A stretch of 64,000 bases of DNA from CAZAQS01 sp964486825 (GTDB lineage: Bacteria > Chloroflexota > Anaerolineae > Anaerolineales > UBA4823): the NCBI GenBank assembly GCA_964486825.1, contig CAZAQS010000002.1:1-64000 (forward strand), written 5' to 3'. The position numbers and the translations under genes are program-made. Positions 1-9,450 of the stretch are shown piece by piece. The notes under the pieces are model-generated. The model had not been told where the DNA came from. It ran no database searches and was given only the letters and a program-made list of their open reading frames with translations. Position 1 is the stretch's first letter. Every line of letters begins with the position of its first letter.

Positions 1-242
1 AAACTCTGGTAAAATCCAATTGGATAAATTGACTCATAGATGAGACTCTCCTGGGAACTCTTTGGCATCCGGAACCTTTTTTATCCCGGAATCGTCAGGT
101 TCGTAAGTTAGTGACTTGGTATAAATTGTCTCTTTCTAAGGATGAGAGTTAATCGATCATGCTCTGGCAATTAATGCCAGTTCATTGGGAATTTAGAATA
201 AGTCAGTGGAAGCACTGGTTTGATTAGGTAGGAGGAATCACC
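1..242 (+). promoter_or_regulatory. Leader region upstream of clpC
   Basis: No open frame of interest is visible. A TATAAA-like hexamer lies near 119-124 without a convincing -35. A short inverted repeat (CTGGCA/TGCCAG, about 162-186) follows. A strong Shine-Dalgarno (GGAGGA, about 231-236) lies 6-7 nt before the GTG start at 243. I see no CIRCE-type or CtsR-type operator. Confidence 0.4.
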
Positions 243-2738
243 GTGGCTGGTATGGAACGGTTTACACAGCGAGCGCGCCGGGTATTGAGCCTGGCTCACC
301 AGGAAGCAGAACGGATGCGCCACAACTACATAGGCACTGAGCACCTCCTCCTTGGTTTAATTCGGGAGGAAGGTGGGGTGGCTGGCCGGGTTTTACGTGA
401 GTTAGGCCTTGAGGCGGAACGCGTTCAGGAAATCGTGGAACGTCTCACGGGTCCCGGCCAAAATCGGGGGGGAAAACTTGACCTTTCCCCAGGGACTCAA
501 CAGGTATTGGAATATGCCGTCGAAGAAGCCCGTAGGATGGGCCATCATTATATCGGGACAGAGCATCTTTTGCTGGGACTCGTCCGGCACGGGCAGGGTA
601 TTGCCTTAGACGTGCTGCGAAAGCTTGGCGTTACCCCCGAGCAGATTCGGAGACAAACTCGCCGCGTGTTGCAGGAAAGCACAGCTACATCTCGCACTCC
701 AGCAGGCGAGGGGAAAGGCGCCGCCAGGCAGGAGCAGGCTCGTCCCAAGACACCCATGGTCGACCAATTGGCAGTCGATCTGACGATGCACGCCGAGGAA
801 GGCAAGCTCGATCCAGTTATCGGTCGCCAAATGGAGATCGAGAGAGTCATCCAAATCCTTGCCCGGCGAAACAAAAACAACCCGGCTTTGATTGGTGAGC
901 CAGGGGTGGGTAAAACCGCCATCGTTGAAGGATTGGCACAGCGAATCGTGGAGGGCGATGTCCCTGCACCTCTGCTGAACAAACGCCTGCTTCAGCTCGA
1001 TGTCGGTTCTCTGGTTGCTGGCACGATGTACCGCGGCCAATTCGAGGAACGGCTCAAGAGGGTGATCGAAGAACTAAAGTCCTCTGGGGCCATCCTGTTC
1101 ATAGATGAAGTCCACATGCTGGTAGGCGCTGGCGCAGCCGGCTCCTCGGTGGACGCGGCTAATATCCTCAAGCCCGCCCTTTCGCGGGGAGAGCTCCAAG
1201 TGATCGGCGCCACCACGATGGATGAGTACCGCAAGCATATCGAAAGCGATGCGGCTCTCGAGCGGCGCTTCCAACCGGTTATGGTGGAAGAGCCAACTAC
1301 TGATGAAACTATCGAGATCCTGCGCGGTGTCCGCTCAGCCTATGAAGAGCACCACCGCCTGACCATTTCGGACGAGGCCCTGGAGGCGGCTGTCTCGCTG
1401 TCTGCTCGTTACGTCACCGAGCGCTTCCTCCCAGATAAAGCCATCGACCTGATCGACGAATCTTCTTCTCGAGTACGCATGTACAAGAGCCCGGCGGCAA
1501 AAACCTCGAAAGACCTGATGGGCCAACTGCGGGAGATTCGACACAACCATGCCCTGGCATTGGAAGATGGCCGTTTTGATGACGCTCAAGAGATCCTGGA
1601 GCGACAAGAATCCCTCGAGCGACAGCTCGAGCGTTTACGCACCGGTTGGGACCGTGCAAATGCTCCGGTTGTTACCGCCGATGATATCGCAGAGGTGGTC
1701 TCGATGTGGACGGGTGTGCCGGTCATGCAGATCGCGACCGAAGAATCACAGCGCTTACTGCAAATGGAGGATGAACTCCACAAGCAGATCGTTGGCCAGG
1801 AAGAGGCCATCCAGGCCATCTCCCGGGCTGTCCGCCGCTCTCGGGCCGGTCTAAAGGACCCCCGGCGCCCGATTGGATCCTTTATTTTCTTGGGTCCGAC
1901 GGGTGTTGGTAAGACAGAGCTGACCAAAGCTCTAGCCCGCTTCCTCTTCGGCAGCGAGGACGCACTCATCCAGCTCGATATGTCCGAGTTCATGGAGCGT
2001 CACTCGGTCAGCCGCTTGGTCGGTGCGCCTCCTGGATATGTGGGTTATGAGGATGCCGGGCAGCTCACAGAAGCGCTGCGCCGCCGCCCCTACTCCATCG
2101 TGGTCTTCGATGAGATCGAAAAAGCCCACCCGGAGGCTCATAATATGCTCCTGCAGATCATGGAGGAGGGTCACCTGTCCGATGCGCGCGGCCGTAAGGT
2201 CGATTTCCGCAATGCTATCATCGTCATGACCTCCAACGTTGGAGCGGATATGATCAAGCGCCAGGCAGGCATCGGCTTCGCTCTAAAACGTGATGAGGAT
2301 ACCGAAGAACGACTGGCTTATGACGATATGCGCAAGAAGCTGATGGAATCCCTGCGTCGTGTCTTCCGGCCTGAGTTTATCAACCGGGTGGACTCGGTCA
2401 TGGTTTTTCATGCGCTATCTAAGGACAATATCCGTGAGATCGTCAACCTGGAGCTCCAGAAGGTGGCCCAACGCTTGGAAGAGAACGCTATCGTGTTGAC
2501 CTCCTCACCTGAAGCCATTGATAAACTGGCAGAGCTGGGCTACGATCCAGATATGGGCGCTCGCCCTCTAAAACGAGTCATCCAGAATAAAATTGAGGAT
2601 CCTCTCTCGGATGCGCTTCTATCCGGACAGTTCGAAGACGGCGACACCATCCTGGTAGATATCCAGGACGAGGAGATCGTGCTCAAACGAGCTGAAAGCC
2701 AGCCTGCTTCGAACACGGAGGCTGTCGCTACAGCATAG
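243..2738 (+). CDS. clpC: ATP-dependent Clp protease ATP-binding subunit ClpC
   Basis: AAA+ unfoldase that feeds substrates to the ClpP peptidase in the cytoplasm. The 831-aa length is normal for ClpC. Residues 5-145 hold the duplicated Clp-N repeat, each copy containing [13 protein letters not shown]. The first AAA+ module has Walker A GEPGVGKT near 218 and Walker B ILFIDEVH near 284. A UVR-like coiled region follows around 430-470. The second AAA+ module has Walker A GPTGVGKT near 551 and ends with the ClpB D2-small domain. An IGF tripeptide near 676 matches the ClpP-docking loop, which separates it from the stand-alone disaggregase ClpB. The GTG start is set by the GGAGGA box just upstream. 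No ctsR, mcsA or mcsB is adjacent in the window, and a strong terminator follows, so it appears to end its transcription unit. Confidence 0.97.
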   Translation: MAGMERFTQRARRVLSLAHQEAERMRHNYIGTEHLLLGLIREEGGVAGRVLRELGLEAERVQEIVERLTGPGQNRGGKLDLSPGTQQVLEYAVEEARRMGHHYIGTEHLLLGLVRHGQGIALDVLRKLGVTPEQIRRQTRRVLQESTATSRTPAGEGKGAARQEQARPKTPMVDQLAVDLTMHAEEGKLDPVIGRQMEIERVIQILARRNKNNPALIGEPGVGKTAIVEGLAQRIVEGDVPAPLLNKRLLQLDVGSLVAGTMYRGQFEERLKRVIEELKSSGAILFIDEVHMLVGAGAAGSSVDAANILKPALSRGELQVIGATTMDEYRKHIESDAALERRFQPVMVEEPTTDETIEILRGVRSAYEEHHRLTISDEALEAAVSLSARYVTERFLPDKAIDLIDESSSRVRMYKSPAAKTSKDLMGQLREIRHNHALALEDGRFDDAQEILERQESLERQLERLRTGWDRANAPVVTADDIAEVVSMWTGVPVMQIATEESQRLLQMEDELHKQIVGQEEAIQAISRAVRRSRAGLKDPRRPIGSFIFLGPTGVGKTELTKALARFLFGSEDALIQLDMSEFMERHSVSRLVGAPPGYVGYEDAGQLTEALRRRPYSIVVFDEIEKAHPEAHNMLLQIMEEGHLSDARGRKVDFRNAIIVMTSNVGADMIKRQAGIGFALKRDEDTEERLAYDDMRKKLMESLRRVFRPEFINRVDSVMVFHALSKDNIREIVNLELQKVAQRLEENAIVLTSSPEAIDKLAELGYDPDMGARPLKRVIQNKIEDPLSDALLSGQFEDGDTILVDIQDEEIVLKRAESQPASNTEAVATA

Positions 2739-2765
2739 CGGTTTTCACAGCAAAATAACAACTAC

Positions 2766-2800
2766 AGGAGAACGCGGAATTAATCCGCGTTCTCCTTTTT
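2766..2800 (+). terminator. Rho-independent terminator of clpC
   Basis: A perfect 13-bp stem (2766-2778 with 2784-2796) closes a 5-nt loop and is followed by TTTTATTT. It also overlaps the 3' end of the reverse-strand TPR fragment. Confidence 0.92.
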
Positions 2801-3055
2801 ATTTAGTGTTTTTGCACCAAGTACGATCGTGAGCAATTCCAGTGCTGATGTTTTCTCACAAACCTGTGCCAGTACCGCAGCCATGCCAATTAGTGAATCC
2901 AGGACAGCAGGCATAACCTGCGTTGCCCATGCAGTTTCTAAGGCATCCTTGAAACTCCGCTGTGCTTCGGAATATTGACCAATTACGCCAGTTTTACTAT
3001 TGATTGCTCCATCTTGTATATCACTGATACCTACACCAACCAAATTAGATTCGGC
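2780..3055 (-). pseudogene. Decayed C-terminal fragment of a TPR-repeat protein
   Basis: The reverse frame encodes about 90 residues starting AESNLVGVGIS and containing a helix-turn-helix pattern (AQRSFKDALETAWATQ, then LDSLIGMAAVLAQ and ALELLTIVLGA). This is typical of the C-terminal TPRs of large ATPase/cyclase-type regulators. An in-frame stop lies directly upstream, there is no good start or ribosome site, and the rest of the protein is missing. The stop falls inside the clpC terminator. I read it as a remnant of a longer gene. A small expressed protein is possible but less likely. Confidence 0.55.
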
Positions 3056-3110
3056 TTATATCCGAACAAATGTACTATGCAGCAAATAAGGGCAAGAGTA
3101 TAATTATCGT

Positions 3111-4550
3111 ATGACCAAGCTTCGCACCCAATATGTTTGCCAGAACTGTGGGCGGACCGCTCCTCGCAATATGGGACGCTGCCCACAATGCAACGCCTGG
3201 AACTCAATGGTTGAGGAGGTGATCGCTACGACAACTCCTGCCGCGAGCGCCAGGCTGCGTGGCGTATCATCAGTTTCCGAGCCGCGCCGCCTTTCTGAAA
3301 TTACTACCGACGGTGAGGAGCGCATACCTCTATCCATTGGAGAGTTCTCGCGCGTCCTAGGTGGAGGGATCGTGCCTGGTTCCATCGTTTTGGTCGGTGG
3401 AGACCCTGGCATTGGCAAATCCACCCTCTTGCTTCAACTTGCCCTCGAGATCGCCGGGCGAGCTCAAGTCTTATACGTATCCGGGGAAGAGTCAGAGCGC
3501 CAGATCAAGATGCGCGCTACCCGCCTGCTGCGGGACTCCGATTCCAATTCGGGATCTGAGCGGGGTATGCCCGAATCCCTGTTCCTGGTTACTGAAACCA
3601 ACTTGAGCGTGATACTGGAGCATATCGCCAGTGTCCAACCAACCTTGCTGGTGCTCGACTCTGTCCAGACCACTTATTTACCTGAGCTGGAGTCTTCCGC
3701 CGGATCGGTTTCACAGGTCCGTGAAAGCGCTTCCCGCCTGAGAGAGCTGGCTAAATCTTCTGGCATCTCGGTTTTTCTGATCGGTCACGTCACCAAGGAA
3801 GGCGTCATTGCTGGGCCGCGCGTCCTGGAGCATATCGTGGATACGGTGCTCTATCTGGAAGGCGATCGTTTCCAGTCTTACCGCCTGTTGCGGTCTGTGA
3901 AGAACCGTTTTGGGGCCACATCGGAAGTGGGCGTATTCGAAATGGGTGAGCGGGGCATGGATGAAGTGACCAATCCCTCGGAGGCCTTCTTGGCTGAGCG
4001 GATGGTCAACGCCCCCGGTTCGGCGATTGCCGTAACGATGGAAGGCACCCGGCCGTTGCTGGTGGAGATCCAAGGCCTGACCAGCGCCACCTCTTTCGGC
4101 AACCCGCGCCGCACACCGAATGGGGTGGATTTCAACCGCCTGCTGCTTACAGTAGCAGTCTTAACCCGGCGAGTAGGGCTGCGCCTGGGCGAGCAGGATG
4201 TGTTCGTCAACGTGGTCAGCGGGATTAAGGTGGGAGAGCCGGCGGCTGACCTCGCCATCGCTGCGGCCATCGCTTCCTCGGTGCGTGATGCACCCGTGCG
4301 CGCGGATACTGTCCTGATCGGCGAGATTGGTCTTTCCGGTGAACTGCGTATGGTTGGACAGATGCCGGCCCGCTTGAGGGAAGCTGCCAAGCTTGGTTTT
4401 AGAACAGCCATTGTTCCACACCGGCTGAGGCGGGGAGAACCATGGCCCTCGGATATCGAAGTCGTTGAAGTTCGTTCTTTGAAGCAGGCTCTTAATCACG
4501 CTTTGCTCTCCGATGAGGCCAGAACGGCTAAAGCCACTCAGCCAGGTTAA
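3111..4550 (+). CDS. radA: DNA repair protein RadA (Sms)
   Basis: RecA-related ATPase that promotes branch migration and processing of recombination intermediates. The 479-aa chain opens with a C4 zinc finger (CxxC at 10-13 and 24-27). A RecA-like core follows with Walker A GGDPGIGKST near 96, the RadA signature KNRFG near 264-268, and a C-terminal Lon-protease-like domain (ISGIKVGEPAADLAIAAA region). All diagnostic motifs are intact. The ribosome site is weak. The gene starts about 310 nt after the clpC terminator, so it probably has its own promoter. clpC-radA adjacency is common in Gram-positive bacteria. Confidence 0.96.
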   Translation: MTKLRTQYVCQNCGRTAPRNMGRCPQCNAWNSMVEEVIATTTPAASARLRGVSSVSEPRRLSEITTDGEERIPLSIGEFSRVLGGGIVPGSIVLVGGDPGIGKSTLLLQLALEIAGRAQVLYVSGEESERQIKMRATRLLRDSDSNSGSERGMPESLFLVTETNLSVILEHIASVQPTLLVLDSVQTTYLPELESSAGSVSQVRESASRLRELAKSSGISVFLIGHVTKEGVIAGPRVLEHIVDTVLYLEGDRFQSYRLLRSVKNRFGATSEVGVFEMGERGMDEVTNPSEAFLAERMVNAPGSAIAVTMEGTRPLLVEIQGLTSATSFGNPRRTPNGVDFNRLLLTVAVLTRRVGLRLGEQDVFVNVVSGIKVGEPAADLAIAAAIASSVRDAPVRADTVLIGEIGLSGELRMVGQMPARLREAAKLGFRTAIVPHRLRRGEPWPSDIEVVEVRSLKQALNHALLSDEARTAKATQPG

Positions 4551-4689
4551 CCGCTTTTCACTTTCTCTTATACAAAATCTAAGTAAATCTACATTTACGA
4601 AACCCATAGAGTCTGATAAAAATACTCTGGTTCTACGCGCCTGCGTGTGTAGTTCCCCAAAGGATCTAATTTGAATCAAGGGAGGCTAA

Positions 4690-5994
4690 ATGCTGCGTAA
4701 ACGACTTCAACTCGGCTTAATCCACGTTGCCGTGGCGATGACTCTTGTACCTATTAACAGTACATTGAACAGGGTGATGATCAAAGAATTGATGCTGACG
4801 GCCACACTTGTTGCTGTCCTGGCTTCCCTTCCTTACCTTTTTTCACCCATTCAGGTGGCGATCGGTTCGTTCGCTGACCGGCACCCGATCCTTGGACGCA
4901 GGCGCACGCCTTATATCATCGCCGGCCTGTTCTTGTGCGTGGCTGGCGTGATTGTCTCGCCGCATGTCGCTTTCATACTGGCTGAGGACTGGTGGGCTGG
5001 CCTGGGGTTCGGTATCCTGGCCTTCGGGGCTTGGGGAATGGGCTTTAACTTTGCTACCGTCTCCTATCTTTCTCTGGCTAGCGAGATCTCCGGGGAAGGC
5101 GGGCGCGGCCGCACCATCGCCACGATGTTCTTCATGATGATCGTTGGTATCATCATTACTTCCATTGTTTTAAGTAACCTGGTCGATCCATACACCCCGG
5201 AAGCATTGGTGAGCTCCTTCTTATATGTCGGGATAGCGGCTCTTGTCCTGGGATTGGCCGGTTTGGTAAAGCTTGAAGATCGGTTAGAGGCAGGCGCCCA
5301 GCCTGGTGCCAAAGAACATTCCTGGTCGACCATGGCTAAGGCCGTTTTCGCGAACAAGCAGGCTACGCTCTTCTTCTGGTACCTGATCATTTTGCTGGTA
5401 GCCCTTCTTGGACAGGATATCCTGCTAGAACCGTATGGAGGCCAGGCTTTTGGCATGGCAGTGCGTACAACCACCCGTATCACTTCCATTTGGGGTATTT
5501 GTGTCCTGGCTGCCCTGGTCATAGCTGCTGCCCTCGAAAGGAAAGTGGAAAAGAAGACCGTCGCGCGTTGGGGAGGAGTCATCGCCCTGATCGGTTTTGT
5601 CCTGATCGCAGGCAGCGGGGTCATCCATAGTCAAACCGTTTTCTGGGCTGGAGTCATTCTGTTGGGCGGGGGTACCGGCCTTTCGACCGTTTCAAACCTC
5701 TCATTGATGCTCGACATGACAACTCCGAATAATGTGGGCCTATTCATCGGGGCATGGGGCATGGCTAATGCCATATCCCGATTGCTTGGCTTCACCCTCA
5801 GCGGCGCAGTCCGGGATGTTATCACGCACATGACTCAAAGCATGGTGACCGGGTATGTGGTGGTTTTTAGCATCCTCGCTCTGCTGCTCCTGATTTCATT
5901 AGTGATGCTCAGCCGCATCAATGTCAGCGCCTTCCAAAAAAGAGCCCAGCAGATGGGCATTGTCGAGCGAGCCGCCTTGGTGAACGAAACGTAG
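4690..5994 (+). CDS. PucC/BCH2-family major facilitator transporter
   Basis: Polytopic membrane protein of 434 aa with about 12 predicted membrane segments. The N-terminal part (NSTLNRVMIKEL, then SLPYLFSPIQVAIGSFADRHP, then LGRRRTPYI) matches the PUCC family, whose characterised members act in light-harvesting complex or bacteriochlorophyll handling in phototrophs. No photosynthesis gene is visible here, so the substrate is unknown; a porphyrin or other pigment-like molecule is only a guess. Start: ATG after GGGAGG. The regulator at 6034 follows after 39 nt, then two membrane proteins with overlap or 21-nt spacing, suggesting one operon to 7538. Confidence 0.85.
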   Translation: MLRKRLQLGLIHVAVAMTLVPINSTLNRVMIKELMLTATLVAVLASLPYLFSPIQVAIGSFADRHPILGRRRTPYIIAGLFLCVAGVIVSPHVAFILAEDWWAGLGFGILAFGAWGMGFNFATVSYLSLASEISGEGGRGRTIATMFFMMIVGIIITSIVLSNLVDPYTPEALVSSFLYVGIAALVLGLAGLVKLEDRLEAGAQPGAKEHSWSTMAKAVFANKQATLFFWYLIILLVALLGQDILLEPYGGQAFGMAVRTTTRITSIWGICVLAALVIAAALERKVEKKTVARWGGVIALIGFVLIAGSGVIHSQTVFWAGVILLGGGTGLSTVSNLSLMLDMTTPNNVGLFIGAWGMANAISRLLGFTLSGAVRDVITHMTQSMVTGYVVVFSILALLLLISLVMLSRINVSAFQKRAQQMGIVERAALVNET

Positions 5995-6033
5995 TTTATT
6001 CACCACCTGTAAGACCTTTCTGAGGAGACTTAT

Positions 6034-6660
6034 ATGCCAGGAGAATGGTTGAGCTTAAGCGAAGTAGCTGAAGTCCTTGGCGTCCATCCCAGCACGATAC
6101 GAAGCTGGGCAGATAACGGGCGCTTACCCGTCCACAGGACACAAGGAGGGCACCGGCGCTTCCGCCGCAGTGAAGTCGACCTGTGTATGCAGTCTAATAG
6201 TGCGTACCAATCTATGGAAGTGGATCAGGTCGTGCAGAGCGCCTTAAAAAAGACCCGCATCCAGATCGGAGAGGGACGCCTGGAAGCCGAGCCCTGGTAC
6301 CATAAGCTGGATGAGGAAGCGCGTTACCAGTACCGCCAGAGCGGGCGAGAGCTTTTACAAGGCTTGATCGTGCACCTGGCCTCGCCAGGCTCAGACTCGA
6401 AGGCTGAAGCGCGTGCCCTGGGTTACGAATATGCATCCCGGGGTAGCCGCCGTGGCTTAAGCTGTGCGGAAGCTACCCATGCCTTCCTTTTCTTCCGTAA
6501 TCTGCTGCTCGAATCCATGCTCACGGTCTACGAAAGCGCAGCCGTACAATCGCCCAAGGTGTGGAGTGATATGCTCCGGAAAGTCCAGTCTTTTACAGAC
6601 CAGATCCTGATTACCCTCCTGGAAACTTATGAGGGGTACCGGCGTAGTAACAACAGATGA
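6034..6660 (+). CDS. MerR/excisionase-type HTH regulator with RsbRD-like helical domain
   Basis: 208 aa. Residues 4-50 form a winged helix of the excisionase (HTH_17) type: LSLSEVAEVLGVHPSTIRSW then GRLPVHRTQGGHRRF, the pattern of MerR N-termini. Residues 80-205 are all-helical and resemble the N-terminal sensor of RsbR/RsbRD proteins (GRELLQGLIVHLAS, LLLESMLTVYESAA). This suggests a one-component regulator that senses a ligand or partner. ATG follows GAGGAG. The stop overlaps the next start (ATGA), so translation is probably coupled to the 46-aa membrane protein. A likely target is its own operon, including the PucC-like transporter (inference). Confidence 0.82.
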   Translation: MPGEWLSLSEVAEVLGVHPSTIRSWADNGRLPVHRTQGGHRRFRRSEVDLCMQSNSAYQSMEVDQVVQSALKKTRIQIGEGRLEAEPWYHKLDEEARYQYRQSGRELLQGLIVHLASPGSDSKAEARALGYEYASRGSRRGLSCAEATHAFLFFRNLLLESMLTVYESAAVQSPKVWSDMLRKVQSFTDQILITLLETYEGYRRSNNR

Positions 6661-6797
6661 AACCACCTAGCAAGCGTTTTACACCAAACCGATGGATCGA
6701 GTGGGTAGTTCCGGCTGTCCTGTTGCTTATATTTGCGGCGCTAATCGCCACGCTGGTCATAACCGGCTTATCCGTTTTTTCTGAAGTGATCTACTAA
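6657..6797 (+). CDS. 46-aa single-pass membrane protein
   Basis: Short frame starting at the ATGA overlap with the HTH gene. It has a positively charged N-terminus (KPPSKRFTPNRW) and then one long hydrophobic helix (about residues 16-41, VVPAVLLLIFAALIATLVIT) with a short tail. The next gene starts 21 nt after its stop. The start/stop overlap, clean amphipathic layout and operon position support a real gene. I recognise no family. Small membrane proteins of this kind often bind a larger neighbour, here perhaps the 239-aa membrane protein. Confidence 0.72.
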   Translation: MKPPSKRFTPNRWIEWVVPAVLLLIFAALIATLVITGLSVFSEVIY

Positions 6798-6818
6798 ATC
6801 CTGGTATTGGAGGAAAGC

Positions 6819-7538
6819 ATGCATTATATATCGATTTTTTCTACCATAATCATCGTAGCTTTTGCTGCGGCTGTCTTCAGCCGGTATAAGAAAAGAGGCG
6901 GCATACATCTCCTGCTGTGGGGTGTCGGGTTGATATTTTATGGCTTAGGAACATTCAGCGAAGCCATTATGCTGTTCACCTTCAATACCTCCATCCTAAA
7001 GATATGGTATTTCTCCGGGGCAATGATGACGGCCGCCTGGCTCGGACAGGGAACGGTGCACCTGCTTGTGCGCAAGCGTGGGGTTGCCCCTGCAATGACG
7101 GTTGGTCTTGGCATCATCTCTCTACTCGCGCTGTGGCTCCTGCTAACTGCACCGGTTACATCTGCGGCAGCTGCATTCGATGTAAACCAGCCCGCCTCGG
7201 CCCAGTACCGGGAAATCCTGGTGCGGGGCACGCCACTGACCATCCTGACCATCCTCCTTAATATATATGGGACAGTTGCTCTGGTGGGCGGTGCTTTGTA
7301 TTCATCCTTTATCTTCTGGCGCAAGCGTGTCCTGGCGGACCGCATGTTTGGCAATATCTTCATTGCTACGGGCGCCATGATGCCTGCCATGGGTGGCACC
7401 TTTTCAAGGGCCGGCCTGCCGGACTGGCTCTACCTGAGCGAGTTCCTGGGTGCGATCTTGATGTTCGCTGGTTTTATGATCGCCACTTCATCCCAGCGGG
7501 TAAAGAAAGACGCTCCGATCCCCTCGACGGCAAAATAA
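6819..7538 (+). CDS. Seven-helix integral membrane protein, unknown function
   Basis: 239 aa and almost entirely hydrophobic, with about seven membrane segments. Short basic loops (SRYKKRGG, RKRG, WRKRVLADR) are consistent with inside-positive topology. ATG 6819 is chosen because GGAGGA at 6809-6814 lies 4 nt upstream; a TTG at 6807 is inside that Shine-Dalgarno box. It is the last gene of the presumed PucC-like operon. I do not recognise a named family. The hydrophobic layout (GxxFYGLGTFSEA, FWRKRVLADRMFGNIFIA) is that of a sensor or adaptor membrane domain rather than a classical transporter. Confidence 0.8.
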   Translation: MHYISIFSTIIIVAFAAAVFSRYKKRGGIHLLLWGVGLIFYGLGTFSEAIMLFTFNTSILKIWYFSGAMMTAAWLGQGTVHLLVRKRGVAPAMTVGLGIISLLALWLLLTAPVTSAAAAFDVNQPASAQYREILVRGTPLTILTILLNIYGTVALVGGALYSSFIFWRKRVLADRMFGNIFIATGAMMPAMGGTFSRAGLPDWLYLSEFLGAILMFAGFMIATSSQRVKKDAPIPSTAK

Positions 7539-7635
7539 TAATTCGAGTATAATCAGCCATCTCCCCTTATCAATATAACCGGTCTCCCGTCTGGCAATAC
7601 CTGGCGGGTAACCTGACACATTTTTGGAGGTAATT

Positions 7636-8169
7636 GTGCCTACAGTTCTATCGAAAATCGCCCAAAATATTCTCGGTGCTCCGGCAGTTTCAAGCATCCG
7701 TCGCAACCATGGCCTGGAGCATGCCACATTGAATATACTCTCGCAGCGCTATCCGAAGGCAAACCTGGCAGGCCATTCCAATGCCGGTGGTTTCTGGTTG
7801 TTAGGGAATGTAACCACAGAAGATGTGAAGTCTGCAGTCGAAGAGGCTCTGCGCCGCATGGGGGCTGGAGAGCATAACCTGGCTGTGCATGCCAACTGCG
7901 GTACGAACTTCGTAACAGCGGGAACCATCGCTGGCATCGCCGGCGCGTTGGCAATGGCTGGCGTGGGCAGCCGCTGGAACGAGCGTCTCGAGCGCCTGCC
8001 ACTGGCAGCCTCTCTGGCTACCGTAGCTTTGATCCTCTCACAGCCTCTCGGGTTGAAGATCCAGGAGCGCGTTACCACTTGTGGGGAACCTGGGTCGCTA
8101 CAGGTTATCGACATTATCCCGACTCGCCGCGGCCGTATCAAAGCGCACCAGATCATCACACGAGGTTAG
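7636..8169 (+). CDS. DUF6391 family protein
   Basis: 177 aa from the GTG that follows TTGGAGGT with 5-nt spacing; the TTG at 7624 lies before the ribosome site and is unlikely. The N-terminal part SIRRNHGLEHATLNIL, followed by NLAGHSNAGGFWLLGNV, is the conserved core of DUF6391, known to me from Chloroflexota and cyanobacteria. One or two hydrophobic helices follow (AGTIAGIAGALAMAGVG, LAASLATVALILSQPLG). The family has no established function. The conserved His (HGLEHAT) and the CG motif (HANCGTN) suggest metal or redox chemistry, but this is speculation. The holA start lies 1 nt after its stop. Confidence 0.8.
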   Translation: MPTVLSKIAQNILGAPAVSSIRRNHGLEHATLNILSQRYPKANLAGHSNAGGFWLLGNVTTEDVKSAVEEALRRMGAGEHNLAVHANCGTNFVTAGTIAGIAGALAMAGVGSRWNERLERLPLAASLATVALILSQPLGLKIQERVTTCGEPGSLQVIDIIPTRRGRIKAHQIITRG

Positions 8170-8170
8170 T

Positions 8171-9160
8171 ATGGTTCAAATCCCGCCGGTAGTGTACCTG
8201 CTGCACGGCGAAGATGAGTATGCGATCACCCAGTTCATCGCCGGGCTTCAGGCGAAGCTGGGTGATCCCGCGCTGGTAGACCTGAATACGACCCGCCTGG
8301 ACGGTCGCTCAGTCACTTACTCGGAGATCGAAGCAGCTGTGAGTAGCTTACCTTTTATGGGTAAGCGTCGCCTGGTTTTGATGTCTAACCCCCTCGCTTA
8401 TCTCAATCGGCAGGCAGAAAGCGAGCGCTTTAAGGCTTTGCTCCCGCGTATCCCTGCTGCTGTGGCTTTCGTCCTTTACGAGTTCCGTCCCTTTATGACC
8501 AAAAAGGATCGGAAGTACCAATGGCTTGAAAAACTTTCCCAGGCTTCAGAGGGTAGGATTTATCTGAAGCTATTCCCTCTCCCGAAAAGCGGTGAGATGC
8601 CCTCTCGCATCCAGAAGCTGGCGAAGGAAGCCGGCGGGGAGATTACTCTCCAGGCAGCCCAGTTGCTGGCTGCTTTGGTAGGCGAGAACCCGCGGCTCGC
8701 CCAGCACGAGCTCAATAAGCTGCTCGCTTATGTAAATTACAGGCGCTCTATTGAAGAGGAGGATGTCCAAAGCTTGACGGCAGATGTCGGCCAGGGGGAT
8801 ATCTTCGAAATGGTTGACGCCATCGGCAACCGTGATGGTAAGATGGCCTTGCAAATGCTGCACAGGCTGTTATTGGAACAAGATGTGCCTTTGATTAATG
8901 GGATGGTTGTGCGCCAATTCCGCCTGCTGCTGCTCTCGCGTGAAATCCTGGATAACGGCGGGCAGCAAGGGGATGTGAACCGCGAGCTAAAGCTGCATCC
9001 CTATGTAGGCGAAAAGATCGTCAAGCAGGTGCGACACTTTACCATGCAGGATTTAGAAACGATTTTCCACCGCTTGCTGGCGATGGATGTGGCTGTAAAA
9101 TCGGGGGAGATCGACCCGGTCCTGGCGCTGGATACCCTTATCGCTGGTATTACCTCTTAG
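8171..9160 (+). CDS. holA: DNA polymerase III delta subunit
   Basis: Clamp-loader subunit that opens the sliding clamp. 329 aa from ATG 8171, where homologous sequence begins (VYLLHGEDEYAITQFIAGL). Conserved features are a degenerate P-loop region, FGMxRLVL-type strand (SLPFMGKRRLVLMSN), and the C-terminal helical collar domain with DIFEMVDAIGNRDGKMAL and VRQFRLLLLSREIL. The upstream in-frame extension back to 8081 overlaps DUF6391 and is not needed. Length is typical. The ribosome site is GAGG within the tail of the preceding gene. Confidence 0.92.
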   Translation: MVQIPPVVYLLHGEDEYAITQFIAGLQAKLGDPALVDLNTTRLDGRSVTYSEIEAAVSSLPFMGKRRLVLMSNPLAYLNRQAESERFKALLPRIPAAVAFVLYEFRPFMTKKDRKYQWLEKLSQASEGRIYLKLFPLPKSGEMPSRIQKLAKEAGGEITLQAAQLLAALVGENPRLAQHELNKLLAYVNYRRSIEEEDVQSLTADVGQGDIFEMVDAIGNRDGKMALQMLHRLLLEQDVPLINGMVVRQFRLLLLSREILDNGGQQGDVNRELKLHPYVGEKIVKQVRHFTMQDLETIFHRLLAMDVAVKSGEIDPVLALDTLIAGITS

Positions 9161-9205
9161 CTATCCATCCAGCTCGTTTGTGACCGGCAGTTTTCTCAAT
9201 TGCCC

Positions 9206-9436
9206 TTATTCTTTGCCATTCACGCCCAACCAGAAGTGGTTTGGCATCACCGATCCATTGGTGCGCACTTCCACTTCTTTGGCTTTGACCGGGTTTCCAT
9301 TGATCATGCTGGGGTGAACAAAGCATAGATTGGGGGAATGCCCGTATTTATCTTTGTAATAGTTGGCGGCGCGCTCGATTTTTGCTACCAAATCGGCTTT
9401 CGGGTCATTGTCAAACCAAAGCATTCCGATGTCCAT
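9206..9436 (-). CDS. 76-aa conserved-looking hypothetical protein (second gene of SOS-type unit)
   Basis: Starts MDIGMLWFDNDPKADL after GGGAGA, 14 nt downstream of the ATPase stop, so the two are very likely co-transcribed. The sequence is balanced and compact (KIERAANYYKDKYGHSPNLC, then MPNHFWLGVNG). It has no signal peptide, membrane helix or motif I can name. Operon position behind the LexA-type box suggests a DNA-damage connection, but this is inference. Confidence 0.72.
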   Translation of the reverse strand: MDIGMLWFDNDPKADLVAKIERAANYYKDKYGHSPNLCFVHPSMINGNPVKAKEVEVRTNGSVMPNHFWLGVNGKE

Positions 9437-9450
9437 GGATTTCTCCCAAT

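Noticed and set aside
548..1040. Reverse frames inside clpC (144 aa each)
   Set aside because: They lie wholly within clpC and are rich in Arg/Ser as expected for antisense shadows of GC-rich coding sequence.
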